DNA from: Lophius americanus
Lineage: Eukaryota; Chordata; Actinopteri; Lophiiformes; Lophiidae
Assembly (NCBI GenBank): GCA_037951165.1
Contig: JBBDHG010000124.1
Span: 2,729,001 to 2,793,000 of the forward strand
Length of the DNA stretch: 64,000 nucleotides
Reading direction: 5' to 3'
The translations under genes and the position numbers were made by a program. The notes under the pieces are model-generated. The model worked only from the letters and a program-made list of their open reading frames with translations, did not search any database and was not told the origin of the DNA. Of this stretch, positions 10,206 to 22,098 are shown in pieces (within the stretch, counting starts at the first letter, position 1; the number at the start of each line of letters is the position of its first letter).

Positions 10206-10808
10206 CGATGTAATGAATACTTAAAAGTGTAGATTTGGAAGAACGTGTCCTGCTGACATGGGTTATTGTTAGAGTCAGATGATCAGGAGACAATAATTGT
10301 TTTTACAGGATTCTGTCTTACTTTTCTCTTGAGCTTAAACTCATTCTTAAATTAGCAGGATTTAGAGGTGATCAACGTGTCTGAGCTTCATCTCCTCCAA
10401 ACATCTCCTGTTCGATCTTTGGCTCATGTCCCACTCCTCCAGCAGGTCTCATGAAGATCCATCCAGTAGTTTGTGTCTGATCCTGCTAAAACACACACAC
10501 AAACAAACAAACAAACAAACTTCCCTGATGGAGCTAATGAAGTCCTTCTCTTCAAGTCACAATTTTATTGCTCCCAGAATGCTTTGCAGCTTACAGCATG
10601 CCATTGTAATGGCGCTGATAAACCAGAATACTGTACAGGTTTTACTGTAAATGATAATGGTAATAAAACGTTTACAGTGTAGAGACATAAACCAAAGGCC
10701 TTCTATTACACTGTAAACTTTAACAAGTTGACTTTACTGGAAATGAATTGGAGAAATAAGTAAAGTTGATCATTCCTTTAAGGTTGAACAAACTGTATTA
10801 AGTCTTAA
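10206..10808. other. Intergenic stretch with (CAAA)n and an old inverted-repeat element
   Basis: It has a short (ACAA)n run near 10500 and ACAGTGTAG...TACACTGTAA sequences at 10674 and 10708 of the kind found at hAT-type MITE ends. No gene. Unit II has lost 81 bp here. Confidence 0.45.
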
Positions 10809-10830
10809 CTCGGTCACCATGGTGACCGAG
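10809..10830. promoter_or_regulatory. 22-bp perfect palindrome, RFX X-box-like, upstream of CTLD-1
   Basis: CTCGGTCACC followed by its exact complement GGTGACCGAG around an AT centre. The core GTCACCATGGTGAC fits the RFX form GTNRCC-N2-GGYNAC. It lies about 720 bases upstream of the TATA box. Binding is inference. Confidence 0.5.
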
Positions 10831-11486
10831 GATCATTGAGTTTGCTTCAGTTGGTTCTGGGTGGATGTTTGCCTCATCATCAAACTTCATCACCACAGAA
10901 GAAGAAGGAATCAAACATCTTATGTTGATTCTGTCAATAATAATAATAATAATAATTGGTGTTTCATTCTCTCATTATCCTCGCTAAATGTGGGGGTAGT
11001 GGTTGACATCCTCTATGAAGCAAGATGTTCTGCTCCACAGGGTTCTTCTCAGTGAGGTCAATGAGGGCAGCATCATCAGCAGATAAAAGATCTCAGATCA
11101 GTTGCTCCGCATCTTTGTTTGAGTTTGGTACCGGATGTAGACGCCGTCTCTGACTTCAGCATCTCCAGTGGTCTTCTGGAGCGTCATGATGAAGAAGATG
11201 GTGAGAAGAGCTGGAGCGAGGACACAGACCAGTTTGTCTTCACTGACTGGTAGCTGATCCACAGAAGATTCTGTTATTGTTCATGATTCTGGTGTCATTA
11301 GTTCAGGAGACATTAAAGCAGCCCGGTGTCAGTTTTCAACAATCAAACTGATCTGGAACCAAACCAACCAGGCAGTGGTTCATGAAGACTGTCAGGAAAA
11401 CAGGTCAGAGTCCAGGGTTACACAGTGAAATCATCTTCCCCCGCATGTTGCAGAATCGGGCCAACATCAGTTGATACTGCCGCCCA
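10831..11486. other. Upstream flank of CTLD-1
   Basis: It includes an (AAT)n run near 10937. Around 11160-11250 the sequence GAAGATGGTGAGAAGAGCTG resembles a fish LINE reading on the minus strand, but only weakly. The last ~250 bases are the most likely place for enhancer elements of the lectin promoter. Confidence 0.4.
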
Positions 11487-11536
11487 CACGCCCACGTGGG
11501 CGTGACTCAGCGCGGTTCAGGTGTGTGTATATAAAG
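11487..11536 (+). promoter_or_regulatory. CTLD-1 core promoter: E-box palindrome, AP-1 site and TATA box
   Basis: An 18-bp perfect palindrome CACGCCCACGTGGGCGTG (11487-11504) is centred on the E-box CACGTG. It overlaps TGACTCA (11503-11509), an AP-1/MARE-type site. TATATAAAG follows at 11528-11536. The start site should be near 11560, giving a short non-coding exon 1 that ends at 11611 before GTAAG. Confidence 0.75.
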
Positions 11537-11723
11537 AGCAGAGCGGCGTCCAGTCGTCACTTAAACCCTCAGCAGAAACCTGAACATCATCTCCTCACCT
11601 TTACCTGACAGGTAAGACACCTGCTGGCTCCTCCTCCTGCAGTGAAGATCATGGTTCTGCTGTCTCTGTTTCTTTACTGCCAGGCCTGTTTCCTCCACAG
11701 AGAACAATCTGTAGATCATCACC

Positions 11724-14569
11724 ATGAAGACGGTCCTGGTCCTCTCCATCCTCCTCTGTGCTGCCTTTGCAGGTCAGATCATTCAGACGCACATTAGGAT
11801 CCATGTTCTCAGGAGCTCTTCTCTAACATGCTGTTCTTGTTGTGGTTCCCTCTGCAACTCCAGCTGAAGAAAAAGCTCCAGGTCAGTATTGAAGCTCTTT
11901 GTTTGAACACACAGTCAGTCAGACGTGCTTCTATCTGACTCCAACATTCATGTGGTCCTTCCACAGGAGCAGCAGTGGAGGTTGTGAAAGAAGAAGTGGC
12001 TGCTGCACCAGGTGAGTCTCTTCTCTGAAGGTCCTTCAGGTGATGTCAGGATGGAGATTCTCTGCACACAGAGAGACTTTTGTGCCTAAAATAAACCCAG
12101 TTGTGGTTAAAATGTGAATCTCTGGAGGCTGAGAAGTGCAGCTCTATGAATGCAGGTGGATTTGATCGTTGGGGGAGCAGGGACGGCCAGGTTGGCTGTT
12201 TCACCTGCAGGACTGATGACATCATTCTGAGCTGCGGCCTAATCTGCTCATGCTAATGAGTTCCTGTTAGCATGATGTCATAGCTTGAGGTCTGATGAAG
12301 CTGTTGGTGTTTCAGAGATGGAGAACATGATGATGGAGACAGAAGATTTGAAAGAAGTTCTGCCAGAAGATTCTGTTCCTGTTCTTGGAGACGGTAATCA
12401 GACAGGACTTTTATATAAAACGTGTTTATTTAGACTCACATCTAGACATATGAGGAAAGTTACTGTGGTATCCTTGACCACTGTTAAAGAAACTTAATGC
12501 ATTTTCCCTGAAAAACAAAAAAGTTGACAGAGACAAAATTCAAGTGCAATTTGACTAATCTCATTTTCACCAATATCTTAGGTCTTTATTTCCAACTCCT
12601 ACTAGTGTTTCGCTCCTTCAGAGCAGGAGGACCATCAGGGTATTTCTGCAGGTGTCTGCAAGTTACTCCTCTCTCTCTTCTGTCTCTCTGCAGCTCGCAA
12701 TAACTTCTGTCCAGACCACTGGACCCACCAAGGCTCTCGCTGCTACGTCTTCGTCAGTAGTAGCTTGAGCTGGTACAAAGCTAAGGTAGTGATACGCTAA
12801 CACCTCTATGCTAAGCTAACACTTGTTCTATAACACGGAGGCTTAGAGACTCTGGACGGTGATGGTTTCTGTTGGTAGGTCAGGAACTCAACACACTTCC
12901 ATGTAGAGGACGAAGGTGAAGACTTGAAATGTTACAAAGACGCCTCTGTGCTTCCTCTGTCCAACAGGAGCACTGCCAAATCCTGGGAGCTCACCTGGCC
13001 TCGGCCACCAACCCCAGAGAGTACGCCTTCCTCCAGCAGATGACAAAGACAGCTGGTCAGAGCATGGCATGGATGGGAGGCTTCAACGTGCAGGTATGAA
13101 TTCATGAAGAATCACCAGGTCCAGACCAGGTCCGGTCCAGAGACTTTCACGAGATTCCTGACACTCTTGCTCTTTGTCTCTCAGGGAACCTGGATGTGGA
13201 GCGACGGTGAAGGTTTCTATTACAACAACTGGTACTCCTCCTCCACCCCCAGCACCAACTCCTGCTTGTTCTTACGCTCCTCCTGTAAGTCCTCCTGTTA
13301 GTTTTGGTCCGATAGAGACATCGTCTTTATCCTGTTTGTTTACTCAGAGGGGAAACGACATGAAGGAAACATAATAATAATAATACATTTAATTTATAAT
13401 GCACTTAACATGAAGACATCTTTGTCAAAGCCTGACTTTAAGTCAAGGGAACATTCACCAAACTAGTGACGTTTTTAGAAGGTGCTCTCTTTCTACATGT
13501 TTTGATATGTGATCCAGATCAGGGAGAACCAGAATCTTTTTTAATCTTCATTAACTTCAGTTTGTACAGAAAGCAGCAGCCAGATTCTTCACCAAAGCCA
13601 AACAGAGAGACGTTATTCCTCCCGTTTCAGCCTCCCGTCATCGGCTTGCGGTCACTTTTAGAAATGATTTCAGAATTTTGTCGATAACTTTTAAGGTCTG
13701 TTCTGGACTCACTCTGAAATACATCAAAGGTGATGTCCTGACTCATTACATCGAAACCTGAGGTCCTTTCAGCCGTCCTTTAATCCAGGCTAAGGACCAA
13801 GGAAGGCCAGGTCTTCTCAAGCTCTCTGGAATAATCCTGATGGGATCAGACTGTTATGATCCATAACCTCTTTTGAATCGGGTTTTAAACACATCTCTAA
13901 GAATGCACTTTAGGGGGTCTTGGTCCAAATGTTGCTGTATTTACTGAATTTAAATGTAACTGGGAGCGTTGTGAGTCAAAGGAGACTTATTCCCCGTTTA
14001 GATGACACTTCCTCTTCTTCTTTCAGTTATTCCCCTTCGGGGTCGCCACAACGGATCCTCCCATCCTAATTTAAAGCCGGTACATTGCTAACTTATGGAA
14101 CCTGGCAGTTGTTATTAATCCGGCCAATGACCAATACGGTTTGAAATCAGTTTTATGTTGCGCATGTTTACTTAGCATAGGTTTTACGCCGGAAACAACC
14201 CTCCCCATTTATCTGGGCTTGGGTCCGCCTTAGAAGTTCACTGGCTTCTGACCCCTCGTTGGCTTAGTTCCCCATTTAGGTGACACCAATTAGATTGCTA
14301 TCTTGTGCAGAGATGGAAATTGAAGCTTTGGAACCTCAGATCAAAAACGTACATTTCAGGCCGCCAAAATGTTGTTGTAATTAAAATTGTCCATTTGTCA
14401 TCCATGCAAATATAAAATTAGACTTTTAATAAAGGGAAGAGAGTAAAACATGAATTACTACAATTAATGATGTTTCTTTTTGTTAAATCTAATCTCAGAT
14501 GGATGGGGAAACTACAACTGTAACCACGCACAAAGCTTCATCTGCTCCAAGGACCCTTTCAGCTGTTAA
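11724..14569 (+). CDS. CTLD-1: secreted C-type lectin-like protein, 194 aa, 8 coding exons
   Basis: Coding exons are 11724-11772, 11858-11881, 11967-12011, 12316-12393, 12694-12785, 12968-13093, 13185-13284 and 14499-14569. Residues 1-16 (MKTVLVLSILLCAAFA) are a signal peptide; 17-65 are acidic (EEK, KEEV, EMENMMMETED); 71-187 form a long-form CTLD with C71-C82, C99-C187 and C165-C179 as expected disulfides, WMGG at 131 and WMWSDG at 141. C194 is the last residue and may cross-link chains. The calcium/sugar positions read TPS (159-161) and WGN (174-176) in place of EPN/QPD and WND. Family: fish ladderlectin, nattectin, lactose-binding lectin and type II antifreeze; seven cysteines rather than ten argues against a typical antifreeze. 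Private residue: Leu51. The exon 3 acceptor is AA (11856-11857), so exon 3 must be skipped or spliced 6 bases later; both keep frame. Confidence 0.88.
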
Positions 14570-14747
14570 CTTGGAGCCTTGGGAAGGACCCGCCGGGATC
14601 TTTCTTCTGTTTGAATCCAAACCATCAACTTTGTTGTGTCTCAGTGATTTATTTACACTTTCTTGTTTTGTTTTCTTAAGAGTGTGAAATGATAAAATGT
14701 TAAAAAGTGAAAAGTACTTTTTGTTTGTGATTGATGATGTTTGATAA

Positions 14748-14753
14748 AATAAA
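14748..14753 (+). terminator. Poly(A) signal of CTLD-1
   Basis: AATAAA about 180 bases after the stop. Confidence 0.75.
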
Positions 14754-15282
14754 TGTTATAAGAACAGAATAATGTCAGATCTTCCTTGTGACCTGAGTGG
14801 TAATCTGAGTCATTCCAGAGGAAAGAAACCAACAGACGGATGGTTCAGGATGTAGAACTGAACAAGTTACCATTAAACTACCTGGAAGACTGGACCTTAA
14901 AAAGAGTCCATCAGAACACTTGTCACAGCTTCAGGACCTGGTTGTTACTCTAATCATCATCATGTTCAGTATTAGTTTACAGCAACATTATCAAGTGATA
15001 CATTTCATTTATGACTCTATAGTATCATTAGAAGGAAAAATATAACGCTCAGTATCATGCTGATATATTTGGATGACATGTCTTGTCTAATAACTGTTTG
15101 ATTCAGTTTCTATGTGATACCCTGGGAAAGAACGTTACATGTTTTGGAAAGTGAAGTCCAATACAAACATATCATTCGCATATACACACAAACATGATCC
15201 TTAGTCTAACTACATAAAACTATATCATTAGCCTATACAGACACACATGATCTTTAGTCTAAAAACCACAGTTTCAAAACCA

Positions 15283-16974
15283 TTTCTCATCCCGGCCGCT
15301 TCACACTCGGCTTTAAATCATCACAGTGCGAGCTAGAGGTCAGTATTTGAATGTGCCAATAGCACCACATCATCCGAAAAAAGCAGAGACGGGACCCTAA
15401 GACCACTGAACCCGAGACCCTCCGCCACTTGGCTACGCCTAGAAATTCTGTCCATAAAAATTTGATGACCACATAATGTTGCAGAGGCGTGTCAGCCATG
15501 ACAGCCATACAACATCCAGAGCTTTCAGATACTCAGGGCGGATCTCATCCACCCCCGGGACGTTGCCACCGCGGAGTTGTATAACAGCCGCAGCAACCTC
15601 AGCCCCAGTGAACAGTGGATCCACCTCCAAGTCATTCCGCTCTGGTTCCTCCTGGGAATACCTGTTGGTGGGATTGAGGAGATGCCCAGAGTATTCCTTC
15701 CACCGCCCGACAACTTTCTCAGTTGAGTTCAGCAAATACCCATCCAGCCCGTCAACAGAGTGGAAACAATGACCACTTTCCCCACCTGAGACGCCGGACA
15801 GTTTACCAGAATTTCCTCTAGGCCGACCGAAATTCTTCTTCCATGGTGTCAGCAAACTTCTCCCACGATCGGGTTTTTGTCTCTGTGACTACCACAGCGA
15901 CGTGTCGCTTGGCCTGCCGGTAGCTGTCAGCTGCTTCAGAAGTCGATCAATGATCTGCGACCTAGGGTGTCCTGGTGCCAAATGCACTGGTGGACACCCT
16001 TTTGTTTGAACATGGTGTTTGCTATGGACAAACTGTGACTAGTACAGAAGTCCAATAACTGAACACCACTAGGGTTCAGATCAGGCAGGCCAGTCCTCCC
16101 AATTCCGCCACTCCAGGTCTCACTGTCATTGCCCACGTATGCATTCAAGTCTCACAGTAGGACAATGGAGTCCCCAGTTGGGGTGCTTTCCAGCACCCGC
16201 TCCAAGGACTCCAGAAAAGGTTGGTTCTCTGAACTGCTGTTTGGCGCATAAGCGTACACAACAGTCAGGACCCGTTACCCAACCCGAATGCGCAGGGAAG
16301 CAATCCTTTCATCCACTGGGGTAAACCCCAATACATGGGCAGAGAGCTTCTCTTCCGCCTCTCAACTGAAGCAACTCCAGCATAGTAGAGGGTGCAGGTT
16401 GGTCCCCCATCGAGAAGGCAGGTTCCAGAGCCATGGCTGTGTGTAGAGGCGAGCCCTACTATATCTAGTCTGTGCCTCTCAACCTCTCGCACAAGCTCAG
16501 GCTCCTTCTCCATCAGTGACGTAACATTCCATGAACCCATCGTCAGCTTTTCTAGCCGGGGATTGGACCGCCAAGGCCGCTGCCTTTTCCTACTGCCCGA
16601 TCCACAATGCACCGAACCCCTGCGGATTCCTCCGTGGGTGTTGGGCCCATCGGAGGACGGACCGATGTCCATGCTTTGGGCTAAACCCGACCGAGCCCCA
16701 TGGGTGAAGGCCTGGCCACCAGACGCTCGCTGGCGGGCGGGCCTCTACTCCGGGCCTGGCTCCAGGGTGGGGCCCCGGTAACCCTCCGGGCAAAGTACTT
16801 CAGTCCTTGATTTTTCCTCTCATCAGGGGTCTTGACCGCTCTTTGTCTGACCCTTCCATTAGGACCTCTTTGCCATGGGAGACCCTACCAGGGGCAAATT
16901 GCCCCAGACAACACAGCTCCTAGGTACTCAAACCCCTCCACCACGATAAGGCGGCGGTTGTCGAAGGGGTCATA
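15283..16974 (-). mobile_element. Defective APE-type LINE, unit II
   Basis: Same element, truncation and internal deletions as at 1884-3575; I see no difference from the unit I copy. Confidence 0.87.
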
Positions 16975-17991
16975 ACTGAATTTAACTGAGAATAATCTGA
17001 TTTACAATTTCACCGAAGACCTAAGACAGACATTCTAATACTATATTTAGTTTTACTTAAAGACACTTTTAAATAAATTGGTTTAAAATACAAATCAATA
17101 TGAATTCCAAAGGTATTCTTTTTTGAGCACTTAAAAGCAGCCACCAATGTCCACCATAAGCCGCATTGTAAGAGACAAAACAAGACTTTAATATAGAAAA
17201 CAGGATGATAATGGTGATGATAAGGCGCTGAATCTGGTAGTTTCTATTTCACTATGCTGTTGCTGCTGCTGCTGATGGTTTTTTCTGTGCTATAGGAAAG
17301 TGCTAAATTTTCGACATTGTATTTTTTAGTCTCAGATTTATTGTAAAAAACAATTATGCAAAGGACCGTTATAAAACATCACTTTTTTGACTTGTAAAAA
17401 TTGTCTTGGTTTTATGATAAATAGTTTAAGTAGAAAAGTTCATGTCAATGATGTTTCGCATGAAAAACAATCCAAAGGAATAATTTTATCTCAAAGAAAG
17501 GAATTCATTATTGTGTTTGTTGAGGTGAACTTCAGAATGTGAGCTTTATTTTCATGAGACAATGAAGAATATAATAATCCCATGTATACCTCTTCACTCT
17601 TTAATTTTGGCCAATACATTATTTGCATATGAACTGCATAATTAAAAAAGAGCAATTTAGGGAATATAATTTAGTGATATCCAAGGTGAATAATCTGAAA
17701 TTATGATTCATCTATCCAATAAGACATATAATACATCAAATTGAATTGTTATTACCACTGAACTACGGCTAGCAAAAAAAAGAAAAGAAAAAAGTGCCTA
17801 CTCCTCCGTCTGCTGTTGAAAACCTTTTTCACTGTAATTCTCTGATCCACCTAATGTAAGGCGGTTTATAGCTTAAGGGTGCCACAGAGTGTTCAGTATG
17901 ACTATTTTCATGTCTGTATGTTAGGTAGAACACCCGGTCCTCACATTGTGGGTCTTTTTCTCCTGGTCCTCATAAAGAGTTATGTACAAGA

Positions 17992-17992
<1 letters not shown>

Positions 17993-18051
<59 letters not shown>
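17993..18051 (+). repeat. (TG)n microsatellite 1, unit II
   Basis: 59 bases, the same length as in unit I, which is unusual for such a tract and supports very recent common origin. Confidence 0.97.
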
Positions 18052-18054
<3 letters not shown>

Positions 18055-18089
18055 TGTGCGTTTGTGAGTGTTTGTATAAGAGAGAGAGA

Positions 18090-18263
18090 TAAGATAAACC
18101 TTTATTAGTCCCACAATGGGGAAATTGCAGGATTACGGCAGCAAGAGCATTTTACAGAATACAGAATAACAGAGCAACATTGTGTAAAATTAAATTAAAT
18201 TAAATGTGCAGTAGTGGACATGTTGGGTAGTGTATTGTCCCATAGTGCAAAGTGCAAGTGAGG

Positions 18264-18303
<40 letters not shown>

Positions 18304-18536
18304 TTTTACTAGCAGTGCTGGCTAAAAAGCCTGACTGCTGCAGGAAGGAAAGATCAGCAATATTGCTCCTTCACACACTTGGGGTGAAGGAGCCTGTCGC
18401 TGAAGGAGCTCTCCAGTGCAGAGATGGTGTCCTGCATGGTGATGGTTATGCACTCGGTGCATAACCATGGGCCACTGTATTGAATACCTGTGCGGACGAT
18501 GTGGACTCCAACAATTAACCTCCCAGTGGTTCACAT
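18090..18536 (-). mobile_element. LINE 3' end, unit II
   Basis: Counterpart of 4691-5160. The 12-bp hairpin is at 18442-18468. Confidence 0.63.
18268..18301 (+). repeat. (TG)n microsatellite 2, unit II
   Basis: 34 bases, 23 shorter than in unit I; followed by TTGTTTTAC. Confidence 0.96.
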
Positions 18537-18866
18537 CTCAGATCTTAATGCTGACCTTCTCATGGGGGGTCTTACCCTCCATTTTTATTTAATTTTTTTT
18601 GTTTTATTATTTTGCTTAATCATAAGTATGAGCATCCCATCTCTTGACTTTAACATATTGCAACCACCCACAGATATGTAGGGTTAGGGTTCACTCTATA
18701 ATCTGTCTGATCCACTCTGGAGAACAGGAAAAAGGCAGGTAGGAGTTCAGACATGTAGAAATACTGCGACTGTTGTTTTTCACGCACAGAATCTACAATC
18801 TGGTATAAATAAAGAAACTTAGAAAAGACTAACCTGGTCTGGCAGGTCTCAGTAGTTTCCGAGCCC

Positions 18867-19235
18867 TCACCTCTGCTCCTGTGGAGCACAACTGGACCAC
18901 ATGAATGTTGGAGTCAGATAGAAGCACATCTGACTGACTGTGTGTTCAAACAAAGAGCTTCAATACTGACCTGGAGCTTTTTCTTCAGCTGGAGCTGCAG
19001 AGGGAACCACAACAAGAACAGCATGTTAGAGAAGAGTTCTTCAGAACATGGATTCTAGTGTGTGTATGAATGATCTGAGCTGCAAAGGCAGCACAGAGGA
19101 GGATGGAGAGGACCAACCACCATCATCACCAATGGTGATGATCTACAGATTGTTCTCTGTGCAGGAAACAGACCTGGCAGTAAAGAAACAGAGATAGCAG
19201 AACCATGATCTTCACTGCAGGAGAAGGAGCACATG
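18867..19235 (-). pseudogene. Inverted lectin pseudogene, unit II
   Basis: Counterpart of 5490-5858 with the same lost start codon, lost donor and exon 4 break. Confidence 0.87.
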
Positions 19236-19464
19236 GCGTTACACAATCCTGAGCAGGCGGTTGGACTCTGTTTGCACAGAGGAATATTTAGCAAGAAGAT
19301 AGTTTCTTCTTTGAGGAGAAAAAATTTTGAAGAGAGAATATCTCCTCAAGAATTATCAAAATTCTACAAGAATACATGAATAAATTTGCAATTTAAAATA
19401 GTATCAGAATCAGAATGCCTTTATTGTCATAGCATGTGCCACATACGAAGAAATGATGGTATCT

Positions 19465-19583
19465 CGGTCCTGGTCCTCTCCATCCTCCTCTGTGCTGCCT
19501 TTGCAGGTCAGATCATTCAGACACACACTAGAATCCATGTTCTCAGGAGCTCTTCTCTAACATGCTGTTCTTGTTGTGGTTCC
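19465..19583 (+). pseudogene. Direct lectin exon 2/intron 2 fragment, unit II
   Basis: Counterpart of 6088-6206, again directly after a LINE tail (about 19400-19457). Confidence 0.87.
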
Positions 19584-20144
19584 TTAACAAGTCAGGTCTT
19601 CATGTTTCTTTTTAACAGAGAGTTCCCAAGGTGCTTTTCTTGTGCTAAATATTAGAAATGACCATCCCTATATCAGAACACAAAACTGTGATCCAGTAAC
19701 AACTTTTTCATCATCTTCCTCGTTGGTCTTTCGAGGTCAAGCTTTTCTTCATCGTCTTTTCTACCTCTGTCTGTCATACCAGTGTTTGGTTTTTTCATTC
19801 CAGGCTAATGTACAAATACTGGGCCCCACTCTCTGGAGAACACTACAACAATGGTTATGCATTTCTTTACACATGTAAAAATAGAATCCAACTATCACAA
19901 ATTGAAATTGTCAGCACAAAATGTCCACTTAGTTATTCGGGCAAGTTCCAACTGAATTTACTGCTGTTGATTGAACTAAGTTGATCAAATTAAACCCAAG
20001 TTAATTCATCAAGGTTGATTCTATTTAGTAATTTACTTACAACTTATTTGTTAATGTTAGTTTCCAAGTTAATTTATTAATATTGACATACTGGTGTTGA
20101 TTCCAATTAGTTACTTGGTATTGGTCCACCGAAATGGACAATAT

Positions 20145-20572
20145 CTAGAGATGTAGGAAAGGGGTAGAGGTAACACAGGTGGAGGGTTTCATCATCTTGA
20201 ACCTGAACTCAAAAAAAAAAAACTCAACCTCTTGCTGTGAGATTTCTGGGAAGCACTTTAGAGGGTGGGAAATCTCAAACTGTGAGTAAGCAGACTGGAT
20301 AGGTAGAGTGGAGCAACCAGAAAGGACAGAACGGATTGAGTCAATTTGCGAATTGAAGAAAGCCATGAAATTATTACAGTGCTCTTCTGTAATTTCGGGG
20401 ACTTAGAATTTCCAGGACTGGTTTTGATAATGTTCAAGTAGAACAGTGATTGAGCCTCTCTAAGCGACTTTGAGTAGACTATTTGGTGTTCCCGAAACGC
20501 TAGCTTGTGGACAGTAAGACCTGAAGCCTTGTAACACTGCTCAAGGACACGCCCAGCTGCCTTCTCGAGCAA
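20145..20572 (-). mobile_element. L2-like LINE pre-RT fragment, unit II
   Basis: Counterpart of 6768-7196. The first frame is open for 104 codons (20572-20258) before the shift to the FFNSQIDSIRS frame. Confidence 0.75.
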
Positions 20573-21198
20573 TCACACCAATAAACTCTAGATGAGTTTC
20601 CTGATAATAGCATTTACAGTCAGCTCTTGATAAGAGTCAAGGACACAATAAGTCTCTGAAGTCTCTGCAGCTGACCCAGAATGCTGAACAGAACACTTAA
20701 GGCCTAAGCTAGCTCTTAGCTATGCTGCTATAAGCTCAGAATGCTAGGTGGACTTCCCATGATGCTCTCTTCCTTCAGTTCTGAAGGTGTTCTGAATAAA
20801 GCTTTCATTGTGGAATGTTGGTATTTAAATAAAAGGGACTCAACAGACTTACAGACTTTCAACCCGTCTCACCAACTCTTTTGCAAACGTTAGATTTTTC
20901 TCAGCCTGTTGTTCACGGACCTCAGACCCTTAACTATAATACTCCTGACCCAATCCTCACATGGGAACACCTCCAGAACTTAACTTACAGGTTTTCAGTT
21001 TTCAGCACTTTTTCTGAACCGCTCCCAACAGAATCACTGAATACTCTTTCATACTATATCCTCACCCCAGCCTTCCTCCTCACCCCCACCTCACTGGCCT
21101 GGTGACTCTTCAAGAAGAAGAATAGACGTACCCAAACCATAACCCTAACCCTCGACCAAAGGAATCCTTTTCCTGACTCAGACTTAAACCGCATTGAT

Positions 21199-21587
21199 CT
21201 AATTATAGCCCTTAAAAAGTCGGGGAAATATAATCGGCGGTCGCTGTTGCTGTCGGGGACGACTGCGTAGGTCTAGTTTCTGAAGGTGTTGGACCACATC
21301 AGATCTGATGGCTCTCAGACTCTCGTGTGACGGCAGCTCACCCTCATGTCCACACAAACAGTGGTGGTGTTTTGGCGCCGACACAGACGGTCCCGTCTCT
21401 CCACATGGAGTCTTATTTTGACGACCATCAGTAACGATGTTGGCGTGATTGTTACGACAGTGAAACATATTTCCGGATGATTTATGAGACGTGTTGTTTC
21501 CTGCACTGAAGATGGGACAGAAGACGTGTTTGGATCATTTACTGACAGAGATAATAAGGACGTGATCACATGACAAACTTTAACCAT
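21199..21587 (-). other. Unknown conserved minus-strand open region, unit II
   Basis: Counterpart of 7858-8246 with His-Cys for Gln-His/Trp changes near the middle; the upstream TGA is present. Confidence 0.3.
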
Positions 21588-21928
21588 TTATTAAACATCA
21601 TATCAACAGAGTTTCTTTCAAATCCCTCAAGATTACTGATTAACAGCATCTTTATCATCCTTTACAGGTATGCATCTCATCATCAGCGGAAATAACTGGA
21701 CCTGTTTTTATTATTATATACAGACAGAGAACAGTATAATTGTGACATAGAAGTACTGATTTATGGACACAGAATTATATCCCAAATACAGGTAAATGTT
21801 TTACAGGAATATAAATCAGTTTATTCTTCTTGTCACTCTGTTTCGAAAAATCAGAACAACTTTAAACTTTTAACCCTATTTGGTCCTGCTCAGTTGTTTG
21901 GTTGAATACTTTTTGAGTTGCTATTTCT

Positions 21929-22098
21929 TATTGAAAAATGTGATTGAACCTGTTTATAATATGATGCAGTGGCAGAATGTTTATGATAAAGAGAAAGGGG
22001 CCAAGGATGGAGCTCTGGGGGTCACCACAGGTCAAAGGGGCCACCGAGGAGAAGGCGTTAACCACGGCTACTGAGAAAGTCTGACTCCATAAGTAGGA
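21929..22098 (-). mobile_element. L2-like RT fragment, unit II
   Basis: Counterpart of 8586-8755, same QSSILGPFLF block. Confidence 0.78.

Larger units (their letters stand above)
1..13399 (+). repeat. Tandem unit I (13,399 bp) of the lectin array
   Basis: The first bases of the window recur at 13400, 26661, 40034 and 53913, and every landmark between them recurs in the same order and strand. The unit starts in intron 8 of CTLD-A and ends in intron 8 of CTLD-1. It alone carries a 40-bp LINE tail at 7743-7782 and the defective exon 3 acceptor of CTLD-1. The edge is set by the window start, so the true duplication breakpoint is unknown. Confidence 0.97.

Noticed and set aside
11561..11749. Minus-strand frame MERTRTVFMVMIYRLF over lectin exons 1-2
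   Set aside because: Antisense of the promoter-proximal exons, no family features, varies with the sense exons.
11724..14569. Assignment as a type II antifreeze protein
   Set aside because: Fold and tandem arrangement fit, but there are seven cysteines rather than ten and the acidic arm is longer than usual. Function is left open.
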